Below are positions 9,347-18,808 of a stretch of DNA of 64,000 bases, one piece after another. The translations under genes were made by a program, and so were the position numbers. The notes beneath the pieces were generated by a model. That model ran no database searches. It was not told the origin of the DNA and saw only the letters and a program-made list of their open reading frames with translations. Numbering within the stretch: the first letter of the stretch is position 1; each line of letters starts with the position of its first letter. This stretch comes from CAYNTC01 sp964432925 (GTDB taxonomy: Bacteria; Planctomycetota; Phycisphaerae; Sedimentisphaerales; Anaerobacaceae): the NCBI GenBank assembly GCA_964432925.1, contig CAYSPM010000001.1:12241-76240 (forward strand), in the 5' to 3' direction.

Positions 9347-10015
9347 ATGTCTTCTAAACTATTGAAAACAACATCCAAACGTCTCTTGATCGTCGTGGTT
9401 TTCGGTATCGCCTTTGCGTACATCGAATCTGCTGTTGTTGTTTATCTGCGAGCAATCTTCCACCCCAACGGATTTACCTTTCCAATGGAGGTCTTTGACC
9501 TAAGTTCACTCGGGAGACGGCTTCTATTAACTGAGATCGGCAGAGAGGCTGCGACATTAGTCCTGATCACAACGGGTGCGTGGCTATTTGGGCGGAATAT
9601 TCGTGAGCGCTTTGCCTACTTCCTGATCATATTCGCCATCTGGGACATTTTCTACTATGTCTGGCTTAAAGTCCTAATCGATTGGCCCGCGTCAATTATG
9701 GACTGGGATGTACTTTTTCTAATGCCTTTTACATGGGCCTCGGCCGTACTTTATCCGGTTCTCGTTTCGATCATGATGTTAGTGTTTGCCGTGATAATAC
9801 TACATCGCAATTCCTGCGCCAGACCACTAAAGGTAACAATTATCGATTGGCTCGGTTTCTTTCTTGCCTCAGTCGTTGTGGTTATCTCCTTTTGCATCGC
9901 AGGCTTGCACGTCACCGAGCCGGATTTCCAATCATATTTCTACTGGCCGTTGTTTGCGGCTGGTTATTTATTGGCCATTGTCGTCTTTACGAGGTGCCTT
10001 TTGAGGCCCGGATAG
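9347..10015 (+). CDS. Hypothetical integral membrane protein
   Basis: Not assigned to a family. The 222-residue protein has about six hydrophobic segments (near residues 12-32, 66-82, 90-108, 120-150, 160-185, 195-217), a short charged N-terminus, and tryptophan/tyrosine-rich loops such as FAIWDIFYYVWLKVLIDWP. No signal peptide distinct from the first helix and no catalytic motif is seen. It follows ispG by 143 bases on the same strand and converges on the PIN-domain gene. Start ATG at 9347. Confidence 0.7.
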   Translation: MSSKLLKTTSKRLLIVVVFGIAFAYIESAVVVYLRAIFHPNGFTFPMEVFDLSSLGRRLLLTEIGREAATLVLITTGAWLFGRNIRERFAYFLIIFAIWDIFYYVWLKVLIDWPASIMDWDVLFLMPFTWASAVLYPVLVSIMMLVFAVIILHRNSCARPLKVTIIDWLGFFLASVVVVISFCIAGLHVTEPDFQSYFYWPLFAAGYLLAIVVFTRCLLRPG

Positions 10016-10103
10016 ACGATATGAGGGTTTTCGGCGAGCCAGCTTTGCTCATCCCAATCCAAAATGTAGCATGTTATTGCGCCCGCGAGTTTTGACAATT
10101 GCT

Positions 10104-11213
10104 CTATGCGTTCGTCTCGGCTGGTTTTCTATTACGGGCTCGCCGATCATTACCACCTGCAGACTTTGCAAAACCCTCAAACCTGCCGAAAATCATTTTC
10201 CCCGCTGATGTCTGAAGCGAACTTGTCACACTCATCACCACATCACGTCCAATTTTATTGCGCCCCCCCTCGACTACCACCATCGTCCCATCGTCCAGAT
10301 AGCCGATGCCCTGATCGGCCTCTTCACCAGGCTTTATAATCCTGATCTCCATCGTTTCTCCCGGTAAAGCAACCACCTTAAGCGAACTGGCCAGGTCGTT
10401 GATATTCACCACATCAACACCGCGAACCTGCGCTACTTTGCTCAGATTGTAGTCTGTTGTTGCAAGCCGTCCGTTGCAAACCTTAGTGAACAGTACCAGT
10501 TTCTGATCGACTCCCTTGACTTCCTCCACTTCAGGGATTATAGTGTCGTCGATCTGGATATCGATGGTAGAATTCGATTGCATCTTATTAAGCACGTCAA
10601 GTCCCCGCCGGCCGCGGTTGCGCTTGAGCTTGTCAGCCGAATCGGCTATCAATTGAAGTTCGTTCAGGACAAAACGCGGAGCAAGTATAGGAGCATCAAA
10701 TAAACTACTCTGGCACAAGTCGGCTATCCGTCCATCGACTATAGCTGATGTATCTAAAATCAGCGGACGTGCACCCTTAGTCTGTTTGGCGAACTCGACA
10801 TACGGAACAACGAAACGTACATCGTCTTTCGTTCGCATCACGACACTTATGGTAAGATAGCAGACGCATATACCTAACATCCACTTGATTGCCGTAACTG
10901 CCTCATCCATCAATAGGCCGGTCTCGCCGGCCTGGTAAGAATTGTTAATCATGTCTATCACGGGCGCCAGTGCACCGCTGATCAGCAGCCCGACTAATAG
11001 ACCGAAGAATACTCCAGCCAGAGCGCTGAGTTTACCCTTGGGTGTAAAAACATCGAGTAGGAAAACAAATACCGCCATACCCAGTCCACTCCAGACTATT
11101 GCCCAGAAATTGGTTGTGTCAGGCGAACCGGCTATTACTTCATTGCTTGCGTTGACGAATAGAACCCCCATAACAACGATGATGAAGATAATTCTAAAAA
11201 TCCAAAGTAACAT
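10104..11213 (-). CDS. PIN-TRAM domain membrane protein, YacL/PilT-like nuclease family
   Basis: The N-terminal 130 residues hold about four membrane helices. A PIN domain follows (LILDTSAIVDGRIADL with its conserved Asp; ELQLIADSADKLKRNRGRRG; TTDYNLSKVA), then a C-terminal TRAM-like RNA-binding segment (about 285-350, PGEEADQGIGYLDDGTMVVV) and a basic tail. PIN domains are Mg-dependent ribonucleases; this YacL-like membrane type is widespread in bacteria but poorly characterised. The RNA-processing role is an inference. The start ATG at 11213 has GGAGG about 8 bases upstream. Confidence 0.9.
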   Translation of the reverse strand: MLLWIFRIIFIIVVMGVLFVNASNEVIAGSPDTTNFWAIVWSGLGMAVFVFLLDVFTPKGKLSALAGVFFGLLVGLLISGALAPVIDMINNSYQAGETGLLMDEAVTAIKWMLGICVCYLTISVVMRTKDDVRFVVPYVEFAKQTKGARPLILDTSAIVDGRIADLCQSSLFDAPILAPRFVLNELQLIADSADKLKRNRGRRGLDVLNKMQSNSTIDIQIDDTIIPEVEEVKGVDQKLVLFTKVCNGRLATTDYNLSKVAQVRGVDVVNINDLASSLKVVALPGETMEIRIIKPGEEADQGIGYLDDGTMVVVEGGRNKIGRDVVMSVTSSLQTSAGKMIFGRFEGFAKSAGGNDRRARNRKPAETNA

Positions 11214-11734
11214 ATTTATAAGCCTCCAAATTCAAAACATTTTCTCTCAATTATTATAACGACATTATACTCTGAGCGGCACCAACATCAACACATCTTA
11301 CTCTTGGTTAATTTCATCTATCCGATATACTTACAATCATAGCTGTCCAGCCTGCAATACGCCAGCACAAAACTTGATGTGTATCAAACATCGCCGGAAG
11401 TATGGTACATTTCTCCTGTGCAACTATTGAGGTAATTCTACCCTAAAAATTTAATTTCACACACTATGAAAAAATAATACCTGTGATTCTACCCATCGTC
11501 TGGATTGTGCTGGAAAGCAAGAATTCAGCAACCGTGAACAGAACCTTTCACCGGATATGTTAAAAACCCCCGCAGAAAACATATTAATACACGCTTGGAA
11601 GTTTCTTGCTCGATGAACCGGGGGTAGATCAGTCGTTGCAGACTCAGGAATCAGCGCTTTATCGATACTAATCAAACTAAGAGTACAGGTTCGTTGTCAA
11701 GATCGATGTAGAATTTATGGCTAAAAGCCCTCTG
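11214..11734 (-). other. Intergenic region with terminator-like structure downstream of rpsA
   Basis: No gene recognised; the small frame at 11457-11675 has no supporting features. On the minus strand ACCCCCG (from 11625) and CGGGGGT (to 11565) are complementary across a loop of about 46 bases and are followed by TTTTT, which could terminate rpsA transcription. The part nearest 11214 should hold the promoter of the PIN-TRAM gene. Confidence 0.4.
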
Positions 11735-13753
11735 CTAAGTTAATTCTTCCGCTTGTTCCGACTCATCTTTTGGCTTGTCTGTGTCACTTTCATCGTCCGG
11801 CAAACTCTTATCCTCTGCGTCGGCCTGAGGCTGCGTTTCCTTCGGTTTCTCTGATTGTTCTGTCGATTCCTTTGCCTGTTCAGCTTGGGCAGTAGGTTCC
11901 TCTGTTACTTGTTCCTTCCCTGCATCCTCGCTTTCAGCCTTGGCTGTTTCACTATCTTGCTCGACTATGTTAATAGGTTCAGTGTGTCTTTCCTCAGCCT
12001 CTCCCTCTTCAGATTTTTTCTGGTCTAATTCCGTATCTGGGGTCACAGCCGTTTGCTGCTCCTCGGCGACAAATTCCTGCTGAGCGGCGTCGGCCTTCTG
12101 TTCCTCAGCGGCCCATTGAACTCTCCGCAAGCTTAAACCAATTTTACGTGCTTCATTGTCTACTTTCAAAATCTTGACCTCTACCTCATCACCTGGTTTG
12201 ACAACATCGCGTGGCTTGTCAATTTTGTGATCGGCAAGTTCCGATATATGTAGCAAACCCTCTAAATCCGGCTCAAGTTCAACAAAAGCACCAAAGTTGG
12301 TCAACTTTGCTACTCTGCCTTTGATAATGTGTCCGGGGATGTATTTTTCTGGTATGGCCCGAATCCAGGGATCCTCGGTCATCTGTTTGATGCCAAGTGA
12401 TATTCGTTGTTTTTCTTCGTTTACATCTAGAACGACGCATTTCACTTCCTGAGCTTTTTGTAGCATCTCACTGGGGTGTCCGTACTTACGTGTCCAACTC
12501 AAATCCGAAATATGAATCATGCCATCTATGCCTGGCTCTATCTCCACGAATGCACCGAAATTGGTCATGCTCCGCACCTTAGCAGTGACTATTGTACCAG
12601 ATGGATACTTTTGACTTGCAATCGTCCAGGGATTCGTCTCCGTCTGCTTGATACCAAGCGATATTTCTTGCTTTTCTTTATTGATGTTCAGGACAACAAT
12701 CTCCACCTCATCGCCCAGATTTACCAACTCACTTGGATGTGCCAAGCGCTTGGTCCAACTCATTTCGCTAATATGAACCAGTCCTTCGATCCCATCTTCC
12801 AGCCGAACAAAGACGCCGTAGTTCATGATATTAACAACCTTGCCTTTGACCTTAGCTCCAACTGGATACTTTTCTTCCACATTTTCCCAAGGACTGGGCG
12901 CCTTCTGTTTTAGGCCCAGCGAGATCTTTTCGTTTTCCTTATCAACACCGATAACAACACATTCGATTTCCTGATCGAGTTGTACAACTTCTGAGGGATG
13001 TGATATCCTGCCCCAACTCAAATCAGATATGTGCAACAGGCCGTCCAGGCCACCTAAGTCTACAAACACGCCGAAGTCAGCGATGTTCTTAACGATGCCT
13101 TTACGCAGTTGGCCGCTTTCAATCTCTGATAGAATTTTCTCTTTGCTGCTGCGCCTCTCTTCTTCGATTAGTTTGCGTCTTGATATAACAATGTTTTTGT
13201 TTTCAACATCTATCTTGAGGATCTTGCATTCCACATCCTTGCCGATGAATCTGCTTATGTCACCGGGTTTTCTGATATCAACCTGCGAAGCCGGTAGAAA
13301 CACAGGTACACCAATGTCAACAAGCAACCCTCCCTTTATGCGTCTTATGACTCTACCACTTACAACGTCACCCTCCTTCTTTGTCTCAATGATTCTCTCC
13401 CAACCCCGAATGGTATCTGCCTTGCGTTTGCTCAGTAGGATAAGGCCGCTCTCGGAATCTGTTTCTTCAAGGAGAGCTTCGATATGCTTTCCTGGAGTTA
13501 TCTCGTCTTGATCGATGAACTCACTTGCATCGACTACTCCCTCGCTTTTTAAGCCGACTTCAACGATGACGTCGTTGCCAATGTGTGACACGATGGTTCC
13601 TTTGAGAATGGTTCCCGGCAAACGTGAATCCACCTTTGTTCGCAAAACTTCTTCCAGATATTCATTCTCTTGCTCACTGAACATCTGCCCGACCTGCTGC
13701 TCAAGTGTTTCTTCCGACAATCCTAATTTCTGAATTATATTTCTATCTACCAT
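11735..13753 (-). CDS. rpsA: 30S ribosomal protein S1
   Basis: Six S1 RNA-binding repeats are visible between residues about 45 and 550, the later ones with the classic pattern GxFVxLE..GLxHISELSW (for example GVFVDLGGLDGLLHISDLSW). S1 unwinds and anchors mRNA on the 30S subunit. The 672-residue length exceeds the usual ~560 because of a highly acidic Glu/Ala/Lys/Gln-rich tail from about residue 555 to the end, probably disordered. It lies downstream of ispH on the same strand with a 166-base spacer. Start ATG at 13753. Confidence 0.95.
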   Translation of the reverse strand: MVDRNIIQKLGLSEETLEQQVGQMFSEQENEYLEEVLRTKVDSRLPGTILKGTIVSHIGNDVIVEVGLKSEGVVDASEFIDQDEITPGKHIEALLEETDSESGLILLSKRKADTIRGWERIIETKKEGDVVSGRVIRRIKGGLLVDIGVPVFLPASQVDIRKPGDISRFIGKDVECKILKIDVENKNIVISRRKLIEEERRSSKEKILSEIESGQLRKGIVKNIADFGVFVDLGGLDGLLHISDLSWGRISHPSEVVQLDQEIECVVIGVDKENEKISLGLKQKAPSPWENVEEKYPVGAKVKGKVVNIMNYGVFVRLEDGIEGLVHISEMSWTKRLAHPSELVNLGDEVEIVVLNINKEKQEISLGIKQTETNPWTIASQKYPSGTIVTAKVRSMTNFGAFVEIEPGIDGMIHISDLSWTRKYGHPSEMLQKAQEVKCVVLDVNEEKQRISLGIKQMTEDPWIRAIPEKYIPGHIIKGRVAKLTNFGAFVELEPDLEGLLHISELADHKIDKPRDVVKPGDEVEVKILKVDNEARKIGLSLRRVQWAAEEQKADAAQQEFVAEEQQTAVTPDTELDQKKSEEGEAEERHTEPINIVEQDSETAKAESEDAGKEQVTEEPTAQAEQAKESTEQSEKPKETQPQADAEDKSLPDDESDTDKPKDESEQAEELT

Positions 13754-13919
13754 ATACCTAAATTCTCCTGTGGAGTCTGTTATCTTGAATTATCAGCGCC
13801 CCACATTCACGCCAATAAGCCTTGTGCAACGTTGCACAAATCCGAACTTCTTGATTATTAAAAAAAACATTTGCCAACGCAGCAAATGCAAATCCGACAC
13901 CGCCAATCTGTCGCGTGCC

Positions 13920-14771
13920 CTATTGCCCCACAGCACTAAAAGCTTCCAAGTTGTCCACGAATTCCTTTATTATCCACTCAGGCGTCGAAGCTCCCGCCGT
14001 AACACCTGCTATATTTTTACCACAGAGCACACTTTTGTCAAGGTCGTTCCAATTTTGCAAGTGAAATGTTGACCTATTATGTTTTTTACAAAGTTCGGCG
14101 AGCTTACGCGTGTTGGCACTTTCTAAACCGCCGAGTACAATCATTATATCCACTTGCTTGCATAAGCCAATAGCCGACTTCTGTCTGTTTATCGCTTCTT
14201 TGCATAACGTATTGATTACCTTCAATTCGCTGAAATTGCCTCGCCCTACCGCACCAAGCATCTTGCCAAACTGTTCCGGGCTCTGCGTAGTTTGACAAAC
14301 AATCCCCAACTTTCCATCTCTCGGCAGCCTGTCAATATCCGACTTGTCCGAAATGACAACGACATCTTCGGCACAGCCAACCACCGCTTGCACCTCAGGG
14401 TGGTTCTCATCGCCGATAACCACAACTTTATATCCTTCGCTCTGGAGCTGTCTGGCAATTCGTTGCACCTTCTTAACCAGTACACATGTAGCATCAACAA
14501 TCTTCACTCTCTTAACTTCCAGCCTGCTCATCTGTTCGGGAGCAACGCCATGAGAGCGAATCAGCACCGTTCCCGACTCAATCTCGTCCACGTCATTAAC
14601 TGTCTTCAGACCGAGCTTCGCCAGCCGTGAGACTTCGTCATTGTTATGGATAATTGACCCAAGACTATAGACAAAGCTGTCTTTTTCCTGTGCAAGCGTT
14701 TGCTCTGCAAGGCTAATAGCATTTCGCACACCCGGACAAAAACCACACTTTTCCGCGACCAACACCTTCAT
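13920..14771 (-). CDS. ispH: 4-hydroxy-3-methylbut-2-enyl diphosphate reductase
   Basis: Last enzyme of the MEP pathway, making IPP and DMAPP from HMBPP with a 4Fe-4S cluster. The three cluster cysteines lie in KCGFCPGVRNA, ATCVLVKKV and NTLCKEAINRQ; substrate-binding motifs SHGVAPEQ, ENHPEV, CQTTQSP and SANTRKL are also present. The frame extends six codons upstream to 14789, but the ATG at 14771 gives the usual N-terminus MKVLVAEKCGFCPG. The ispH-rpsA order is noteworthy because the two are fused into one protein in some Clostridia (general knowledge). Confidence 0.95.
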   Translation of the reverse strand: MKVLVAEKCGFCPGVRNAISLAEQTLAQEKDSFVYSLGSIIHNNDEVSRLAKLGLKTVNDVDEIESGTVLIRSHGVAPEQMSRLEVKRVKIVDATCVLVKKVQRIARQLQSEGYKVVVIGDENHPEVQAVVGCAEDVVVISDKSDIDRLPRDGKLGIVCQTTQSPEQFGKMLGAVGRGNFSELKVINTLCKEAINRQKSAIGLCKQVDIMIVLGGLESANTRKLAELCKKHNRSTFHLQNWNDLDKSVLCGKNIAGVTAGASTPEWIIKEFVDNLEAFSAVGQ

Positions 14772-14845
14772 TAGTAAACACAAAAACAACGCCTCTTAAA
14801 AAATACAGCTATATAACACTTAACAGGAGGTATTCAATCTCGTCA

Positions 14846-16159
14846 TTACCCTGGCAGCTCTACTTTTATATTCTTGGACTTTACATATATAGGCAGTAAC
14901 ATTTCGATATCCTTGAACATCACATGCACGTCCTGCCCAGGATGAAGCTGAAGTGCGAAGTGACCATCCAACCGGCCCTGGCCGTTCTTTAGTTCCGCTG
15001 ACTTGTAACCATTAATGTGAATGAAGATTCTCCGGCCGTGGGCTGATACTGTCATTTCATTCCAGTTTTGCGGCTTGAACCAATTCTTAACTTCTTCGCT
15101 GCTCGGTTGTACAACCCAACCTCTGCCGCCCGTCTCATATAGTCCCCCCACATCTTTGCTCTCGTCTATTTCTGCCTGCAGGCCGTGAACAGCTACAGCG
15201 TTTTCAACCTTGTCTACCCGAAAGTAGAAGCCACTATTACCCTTTACCGCCTTGAACTTCAGCCGAACCGTAAAGTCGCCATAACGTTTGTCACTCACTA
15301 AAAGCCCGTGACGCTCATCTTCATTTGTGTTGGTACCCTCGATGATGCCGTCGTGCAGTTTCCAATTGCCGCCTGGAACTATGTGCCATCCTTGAAGTGT
15401 CTGACCGTCAAATAGGGGTGCCCACACGTGTCTGTCCATTTCTTTTATACGAATGTTTCGCCATCGCACTTTTGCTGTCTCATCTCCCCCGAAGCTATGC
15501 ACCTGCAGACCAATAAAGCCAACCAGATTAACAGGGTCCCTCAAATCAGCGCACGGCGTACCGTTGATCCAGGTTTTGATGGAGTCACCGATGCAAGCTA
15601 TTTGGTACCTGTTCCATCGGTTATCTTTAAACGCCTTACTTGCCACTGGGTCTTTTGAGATATCATATAGCCATATACTCTTTCTCGCCTCATCCCACAC
15701 ACCGCCGGAACTGCCAGCCCGCTCATTTGATATCTCGACCTGGTACCCGAAGACTTGGCCTGCCTTGTGAACTATTTTCTCTTTCTTATCTCCTCTCCAT
15801 ACAACCATTTCAGTGTCATCACGATAAGCATGGCTGCGTATTTGTACACCAGAGTTCAACTCAGGATCAACTTTGACTTCAAACTCAAGAATGAAATCAC
15901 CATACTCTTTTTTAGTACAAAGAAATGTATTGGGACTACCGTTGGCAGTAGTACCTACGATCATGCCATCCTTGACCTCGTACTTGGCAAAGCCACCTCG
16001 TACTTCCCAGTTATCCAGGCTCTTGCCATCAAAAAGCGGCTGCCATTGCACATTCTCAGCTTCTGTTTTCGCGACCGCCTTCACACAGTTTACAATACAA
16101 ACAAGCAACACAATTTGCATAAGGCTCACTAATTGACCTGATAAATATCGCATTTTCAC
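14846..16159 (-). CDS. Secreted protein with two DUF1080 (3-keto-disaccharide hydrolase-type) domains
   Basis: An N-terminal hydrophobic signal segment (about 8-30) is followed by two copies of the DUF1080 concanavalin-like fold: WQPLFDGKSLDNWEVRGG (about 41-240) and WAPLFDGQTLQGWHIVPGG (about 245-430). Planctomycetes carry many such proteins. Some members cleave 3-keto-glycosides; many are only annotated by domain. Here the second copy keeps the GNSGFYFR strand. Activity is not proven by sequence; extracytoplasmic sugar processing is inferred. The gene stands alone between ispH and the sigma-54 activator, all on the minus strand. Confidence 0.85.
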   Translation of the reverse strand: MKMRYLSGQLVSLMQIVLLVCIVNCVKAVAKTEAENVQWQPLFDGKSLDNWEVRGGFAKYEVKDGMIVGTTANGSPNTFLCTKKEYGDFILEFEVKVDPELNSGVQIRSHAYRDDTEMVVWRGDKKEKIVHKAGQVFGYQVEISNERAGSSGGVWDEARKSIWLYDISKDPVASKAFKDNRWNRYQIACIGDSIKTWINGTPCADLRDPVNLVGFIGLQVHSFGGDETAKVRWRNIRIKEMDRHVWAPLFDGQTLQGWHIVPGGNWKLHDGIIEGTNTNEDERHGLLVSDKRYGDFTVRLKFKAVKGNSGFYFRVDKVENAVAVHGLQAEIDESKDVGGLYETGGRGWVVQPSSEEVKNWFKPQNWNEMTVSAHGRRIFIHINGYKSAELKNGQGRLDGHFALQLHPGQDVHVMFKDIEMLLPIYVKSKNIKVELPG

Positions 16160-16393
16160 GCCTTTTCTTGTTTTGATCTGATTCTTACGGGATTAAAGAT
16201 TCTATACGAAACATCCTGTGCAATCTACTAAAACTTTCGCCCGATGCAAGATGATTGCGTTTCACGTTTGTATCAATGTGAAGTTGCTTTTCATTAAAGA
16301 ACTTCAAAAAAACAGAGCATCGAGGATAAGGGAGGGATAGTTACCTTCCTGGGAAATTTACCGTTAGTGCTAATTTCGTAATCGAATTGCCTG

Positions 16394-17833
16394 TTATGAA
16401 ACAGTTACTAAGTGTGACGAAGATTTCGAAGGTAATTTGCTGTTTGACTCTTTATCAAGATGACAATTCTTCTCTATATTATACTGCTTTACCTTTGCGT
16501 AGAGGGTTGCTCTTGTTATGCCAAGAAGTGCTGCTGCGTGTGTTTTTTGCCAGCCTGTTTCTTTCAACGCTCTGGCAATTAGCTCTCGCTCGGCTTTTGC
16601 CAGGGAAAAATCCTTGGCATTGCTCATTGGGCAAATCTGTGATGACTCTTCAAGGTCAGGGTCTATTATAATGCTGCTTAAGCCAATTTTGTCTGTTGTC
16701 TCCAATAATATTGCCCTCTCGATAACGTTACGCAGTTCACGAGCGTTGCCTGGCCAATCGTGCTTTTGTAGAGCTTCGAGGGCGAACTTGGTTAGACAAG
16801 CGATCTTTTTGGATTTTTCACTACAGATAGTGGAGCTGCGCAGGAAATACTCAGCCAGAAGCCCAATATCCTCTGCCCGCTGCGGCGACCTGAGCGGAGC
16901 AATAATAATAGGGCAGATGCTCAGACGATAGTAGAGATCTCGACGGAAATGATTAGCTTTAACTTCACTTTTAAGATTGCGATTGCTCGATGTTATTATT
17001 GTGGCATCGCAGGTGATGCTTGTAGTACCACCGACCTTTCGAAACGTTTTTTCCTGTAGTACCCGCAGCAACTTGGCCTGCAAGTCCAGAGGCATTTCGC
17101 TGATTTCATCGAGAAAGATTGTGCCCGATCCAGCCAATTCCACTAATCCTGTCTTATCACGGTCTGCTCCCGTGAACGAGCCTTTGACATGACCGAACAG
17201 CTCGCTTTCCAGCAGGTTTGTGGTCAAAGCTGCACAATTAACAGCCACAAATGGCTTGTTTGGATGCCTAATAGCATGTATTGCCTTCGTGGCCAATTCC
17301 TTGCCGGTGCCTGTTTCTCCCACGATCAAGACTGGGTTGCACCGGCTGGCACCGACAAGTTTGATCATTTTAAAGGCCTTGCGGATTGCGTCGCTGCGTC
17401 CGACCATCGAGACAGAAAAGGCAAAATCATCGACAAAGAAATCATTTGAGGTTAATTGCGAATCGAATGTCTGCGAATGTTTGTTTAAACGGACCGCAAT
17501 TTCACGCAGCTTGTTGTGGTCGTGTGTTCCACCGATGCAATCATACGCTCCCATGCGCAGGTATTCTGCCAACATTTCTTTGTCATTTTCGCTGCTCCCT
17601 ACTACCAAGACAGGAACGTTTGTTGAATTTTTATCGGCCTTATCAAGGAATTCTCTGATGTGATCTGGGCTGAAGGTGTCGTCAAAGACGATGATGTCAG
17701 GACTTATTGTTTCAGTAATGTCTGAGGCTTCAGCAAGGTTGTCAGCCATGAATACTTCTCGGCTTACTTGCTGAGCTAATTGGTGAACCTCACCTCTTTT
17801 GCTTACTACAACAGTTCTGCGTAGTAAACTCAT
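16394..17833 (-). CDS. Sigma-54-dependent activator, NtrC/FleQ type, probable flagellar master regulator
   Basis: Three domains. Residues 1-125 are receiver-like, with a candidate phosphoacceptor in [11 protein letters not shown], but lack the N-terminal acidic pair (TVVVSKRG instead of LVVDDE) and the lysine after GAYD (GAYDCIGGT). Residues 144-375 form the AAA+ domain with Walker A GETGTGKE (172-179), the sigma-54 contact loop GSFTGA (218-223; usually GAFTGA) and Walker B GTIFLDEI. The C-terminus is a Fis-type HTH ([19 protein letters not shown]). The degenerate receiver resembles FleQ/FlrA, so activity may not depend on phosphorylation. It is transcribed away from flgD, and five sigma-54-type sites in the flagellar block make it the likely activator of those genes. 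Confidence 0.9.
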   Translation of the reverse strand: MSLLRRTVVVSKRGEVHQLAQQVSREVFMADNLAEASDITETISPDIIVFDDTFSPDHIREFLDKADKNSTNVPVLVVGSSENDKEMLAEYLRMGAYDCIGGTHDHNKLREIAVRLNKHSQTFDSQLTSNDFFVDDFAFSVSMVGRSDAIRKAFKMIKLVGASRCNPVLIVGETGTGKELATKAIHAIRHPNKPFVAVNCAALTTNLLESELFGHVKGSFTGADRDKTGLVELAGSGTIFLDEISEMPLDLQAKLLRVLQEKTFRKVGGTTSITCDATIITSSNRNLKSEVKANHFRRDLYYRLSICPIIIAPLRSPQRAEDIGLLAEYFLRSSTICSEKSKKIACLTKFALEALQKHDWPGNARELRNVIERAILLETTDKIGLSSIIIDPDLEESSQICPMSNAKDFSLAKAERELIARALKETGWQKTHAAALLGITRATLYAKVKQYNIEKNCHLDKESNSKLPSKSSSHLVTVS

Positions 17834-18389
17834 CTCGTCCTTCGATCATAGGCGTTATCCCCCAAGTTAAAAACAACTTTGCCTTTTTATGAATAACCGA
17901 CACATCGTCAGATACTCAGGGACATCTTTAATTTTTATTGGACTGGCCAATAATGTTGTAGGTTCATTTGTATGTTATACATAGTGACATCTACATTGGA
18001 TTTATAGGACATTTGATCAAACCTAAAAAGGAAAAGGATAAAGAAGCTATGCTTCCAGCGCGATTGTATTCTTTCTTATGGGACTTCTGTGTGTTGTCGA
18101 CCCTACAAAAAAACAGACGCACAGAAGCAACGCAGCAGTTGAAGTCAAACCGGCAGATTCTTCTATGTCTTTGGAAGAATCGTACATCGACCAAGAATTC
18201 TGAGTCGGTGATTTATCCCGCTTAGGCATTTCTTGTTTTTGATAACATTCTAAATACAAAGCACTTACATATATAAGGGCCTTATCACTCTCAGATATGG
18301 CACACGAGTTGCACTTCATCCTCGCGGTTTGTACTGGCACTGTTTTGATATTGTTTGAAAAGTAAACTTTTTTTGAGGGCGAAACACTT
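17834..18389. other. Divergent intergenic region between activator and flgD
   Basis: About 555 bases with no convincing gene; frames at 17968-18225 (+) and 18047-18424 (-) overlap each other and resemble nothing. It holds the sigma-54-type promoter for flgD at 18298-18313 and should contain binding sites for the adjacent activator, which cannot be pinned down by eye. Confidence 0.6.
18298..18313 (+). promoter_or_regulatory. Sigma-54 promoter of the flgD operon
   Basis: TGGCACACGAGTTGCA: GG and GC elements separated by exactly 10 bases, close to the consensus TGGCACg-N4-TTGCa. Predicted transcription start is about 66 bases before the flgD ATG. Confidence 0.85.
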
Positions 18390-18770
18390 ATGAGCTCGTC
18401 ATCAGTTGCTACAGCAAGTGACATTCAGATGGATTATATGAATCTTCTGGTGGCGCAACTGCAAAACCAGAACCCCCTGGACCCCCTAGACAATAAAGAT
18501 ATGTCTTCACAGTTGGCACAATTCTCACAACTGCAGCAACTTGAGGAGATGAACTCAAGCTTTGCAGATGTACTTGATTCTGCCAAACGGTCCTATGCTG
18601 CTTCTCTGATAGGCAAAGAAGTCTCATTCGACGTTGAGACATCAACCGACGAAAGTGAGCTTAGCAGCGGTTCAGTCGGTCAAGTATATAACGATGTTGA
18701 TGGTGAAGTATACCTGGTAGTTGGTTCAAATGTCATCAGCTTAGAAGATGTGTTGATAGTAGAAGACTAA
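18390..18770 (+). CDS. flgD: Flagellar hook capping (scaffolding) protein FlgD, short form
   Basis: Hook cap needed for FlgE polymerisation; exported by the flagellar type III system and not kept in the finished hook. The 126-residue protein carries the conserved N-terminal region DYMNLLVAQLQNQNPLDPLDNKDMSS... (residues about 11-40) and a short C-terminal part with the Tudor-like end VSFDVETS...VYLVVGSNVISLEDV. It is much shorter than enterobacterial FlgD (~230), lacking most of the Fn3/Tudor region; compact forms of this kind occur in several phyla. First gene of the flgD-flgL cluster, 32 bases before flgE. Confidence 0.93.
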   Translation: MSSSSVATASDIQMDYMNLLVAQLQNQNPLDPLDNKDMSSQLAQFSQLQQLEEMNSSFADVLDSAKRSYAASLIGKEVSFDVETSTDESELSSGSVGQVYNDVDGEVYLVVGSNVISLEDVLIVED

Positions 18771-18808
18771 GAATTATGTTTGCATTGTTAATATAAGGAG
18801 AAATGAAA

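Noticed and set aside
11457..11675. 72-codon minus-strand frame downstream of rpsA
   Set aside because: Spans a terminator-like structure and shows no recognisable protein pattern.
18320..18345. Second TGGCAC close to the flgD promoter
   Set aside because: No GC at the required distance; the site at 18298 is a full match.
17968..18424. Possible small genes on both strands before flgD
   Set aside because: They overlap each other and the promoter, have no ribosome-binding site of note and resemble no family.
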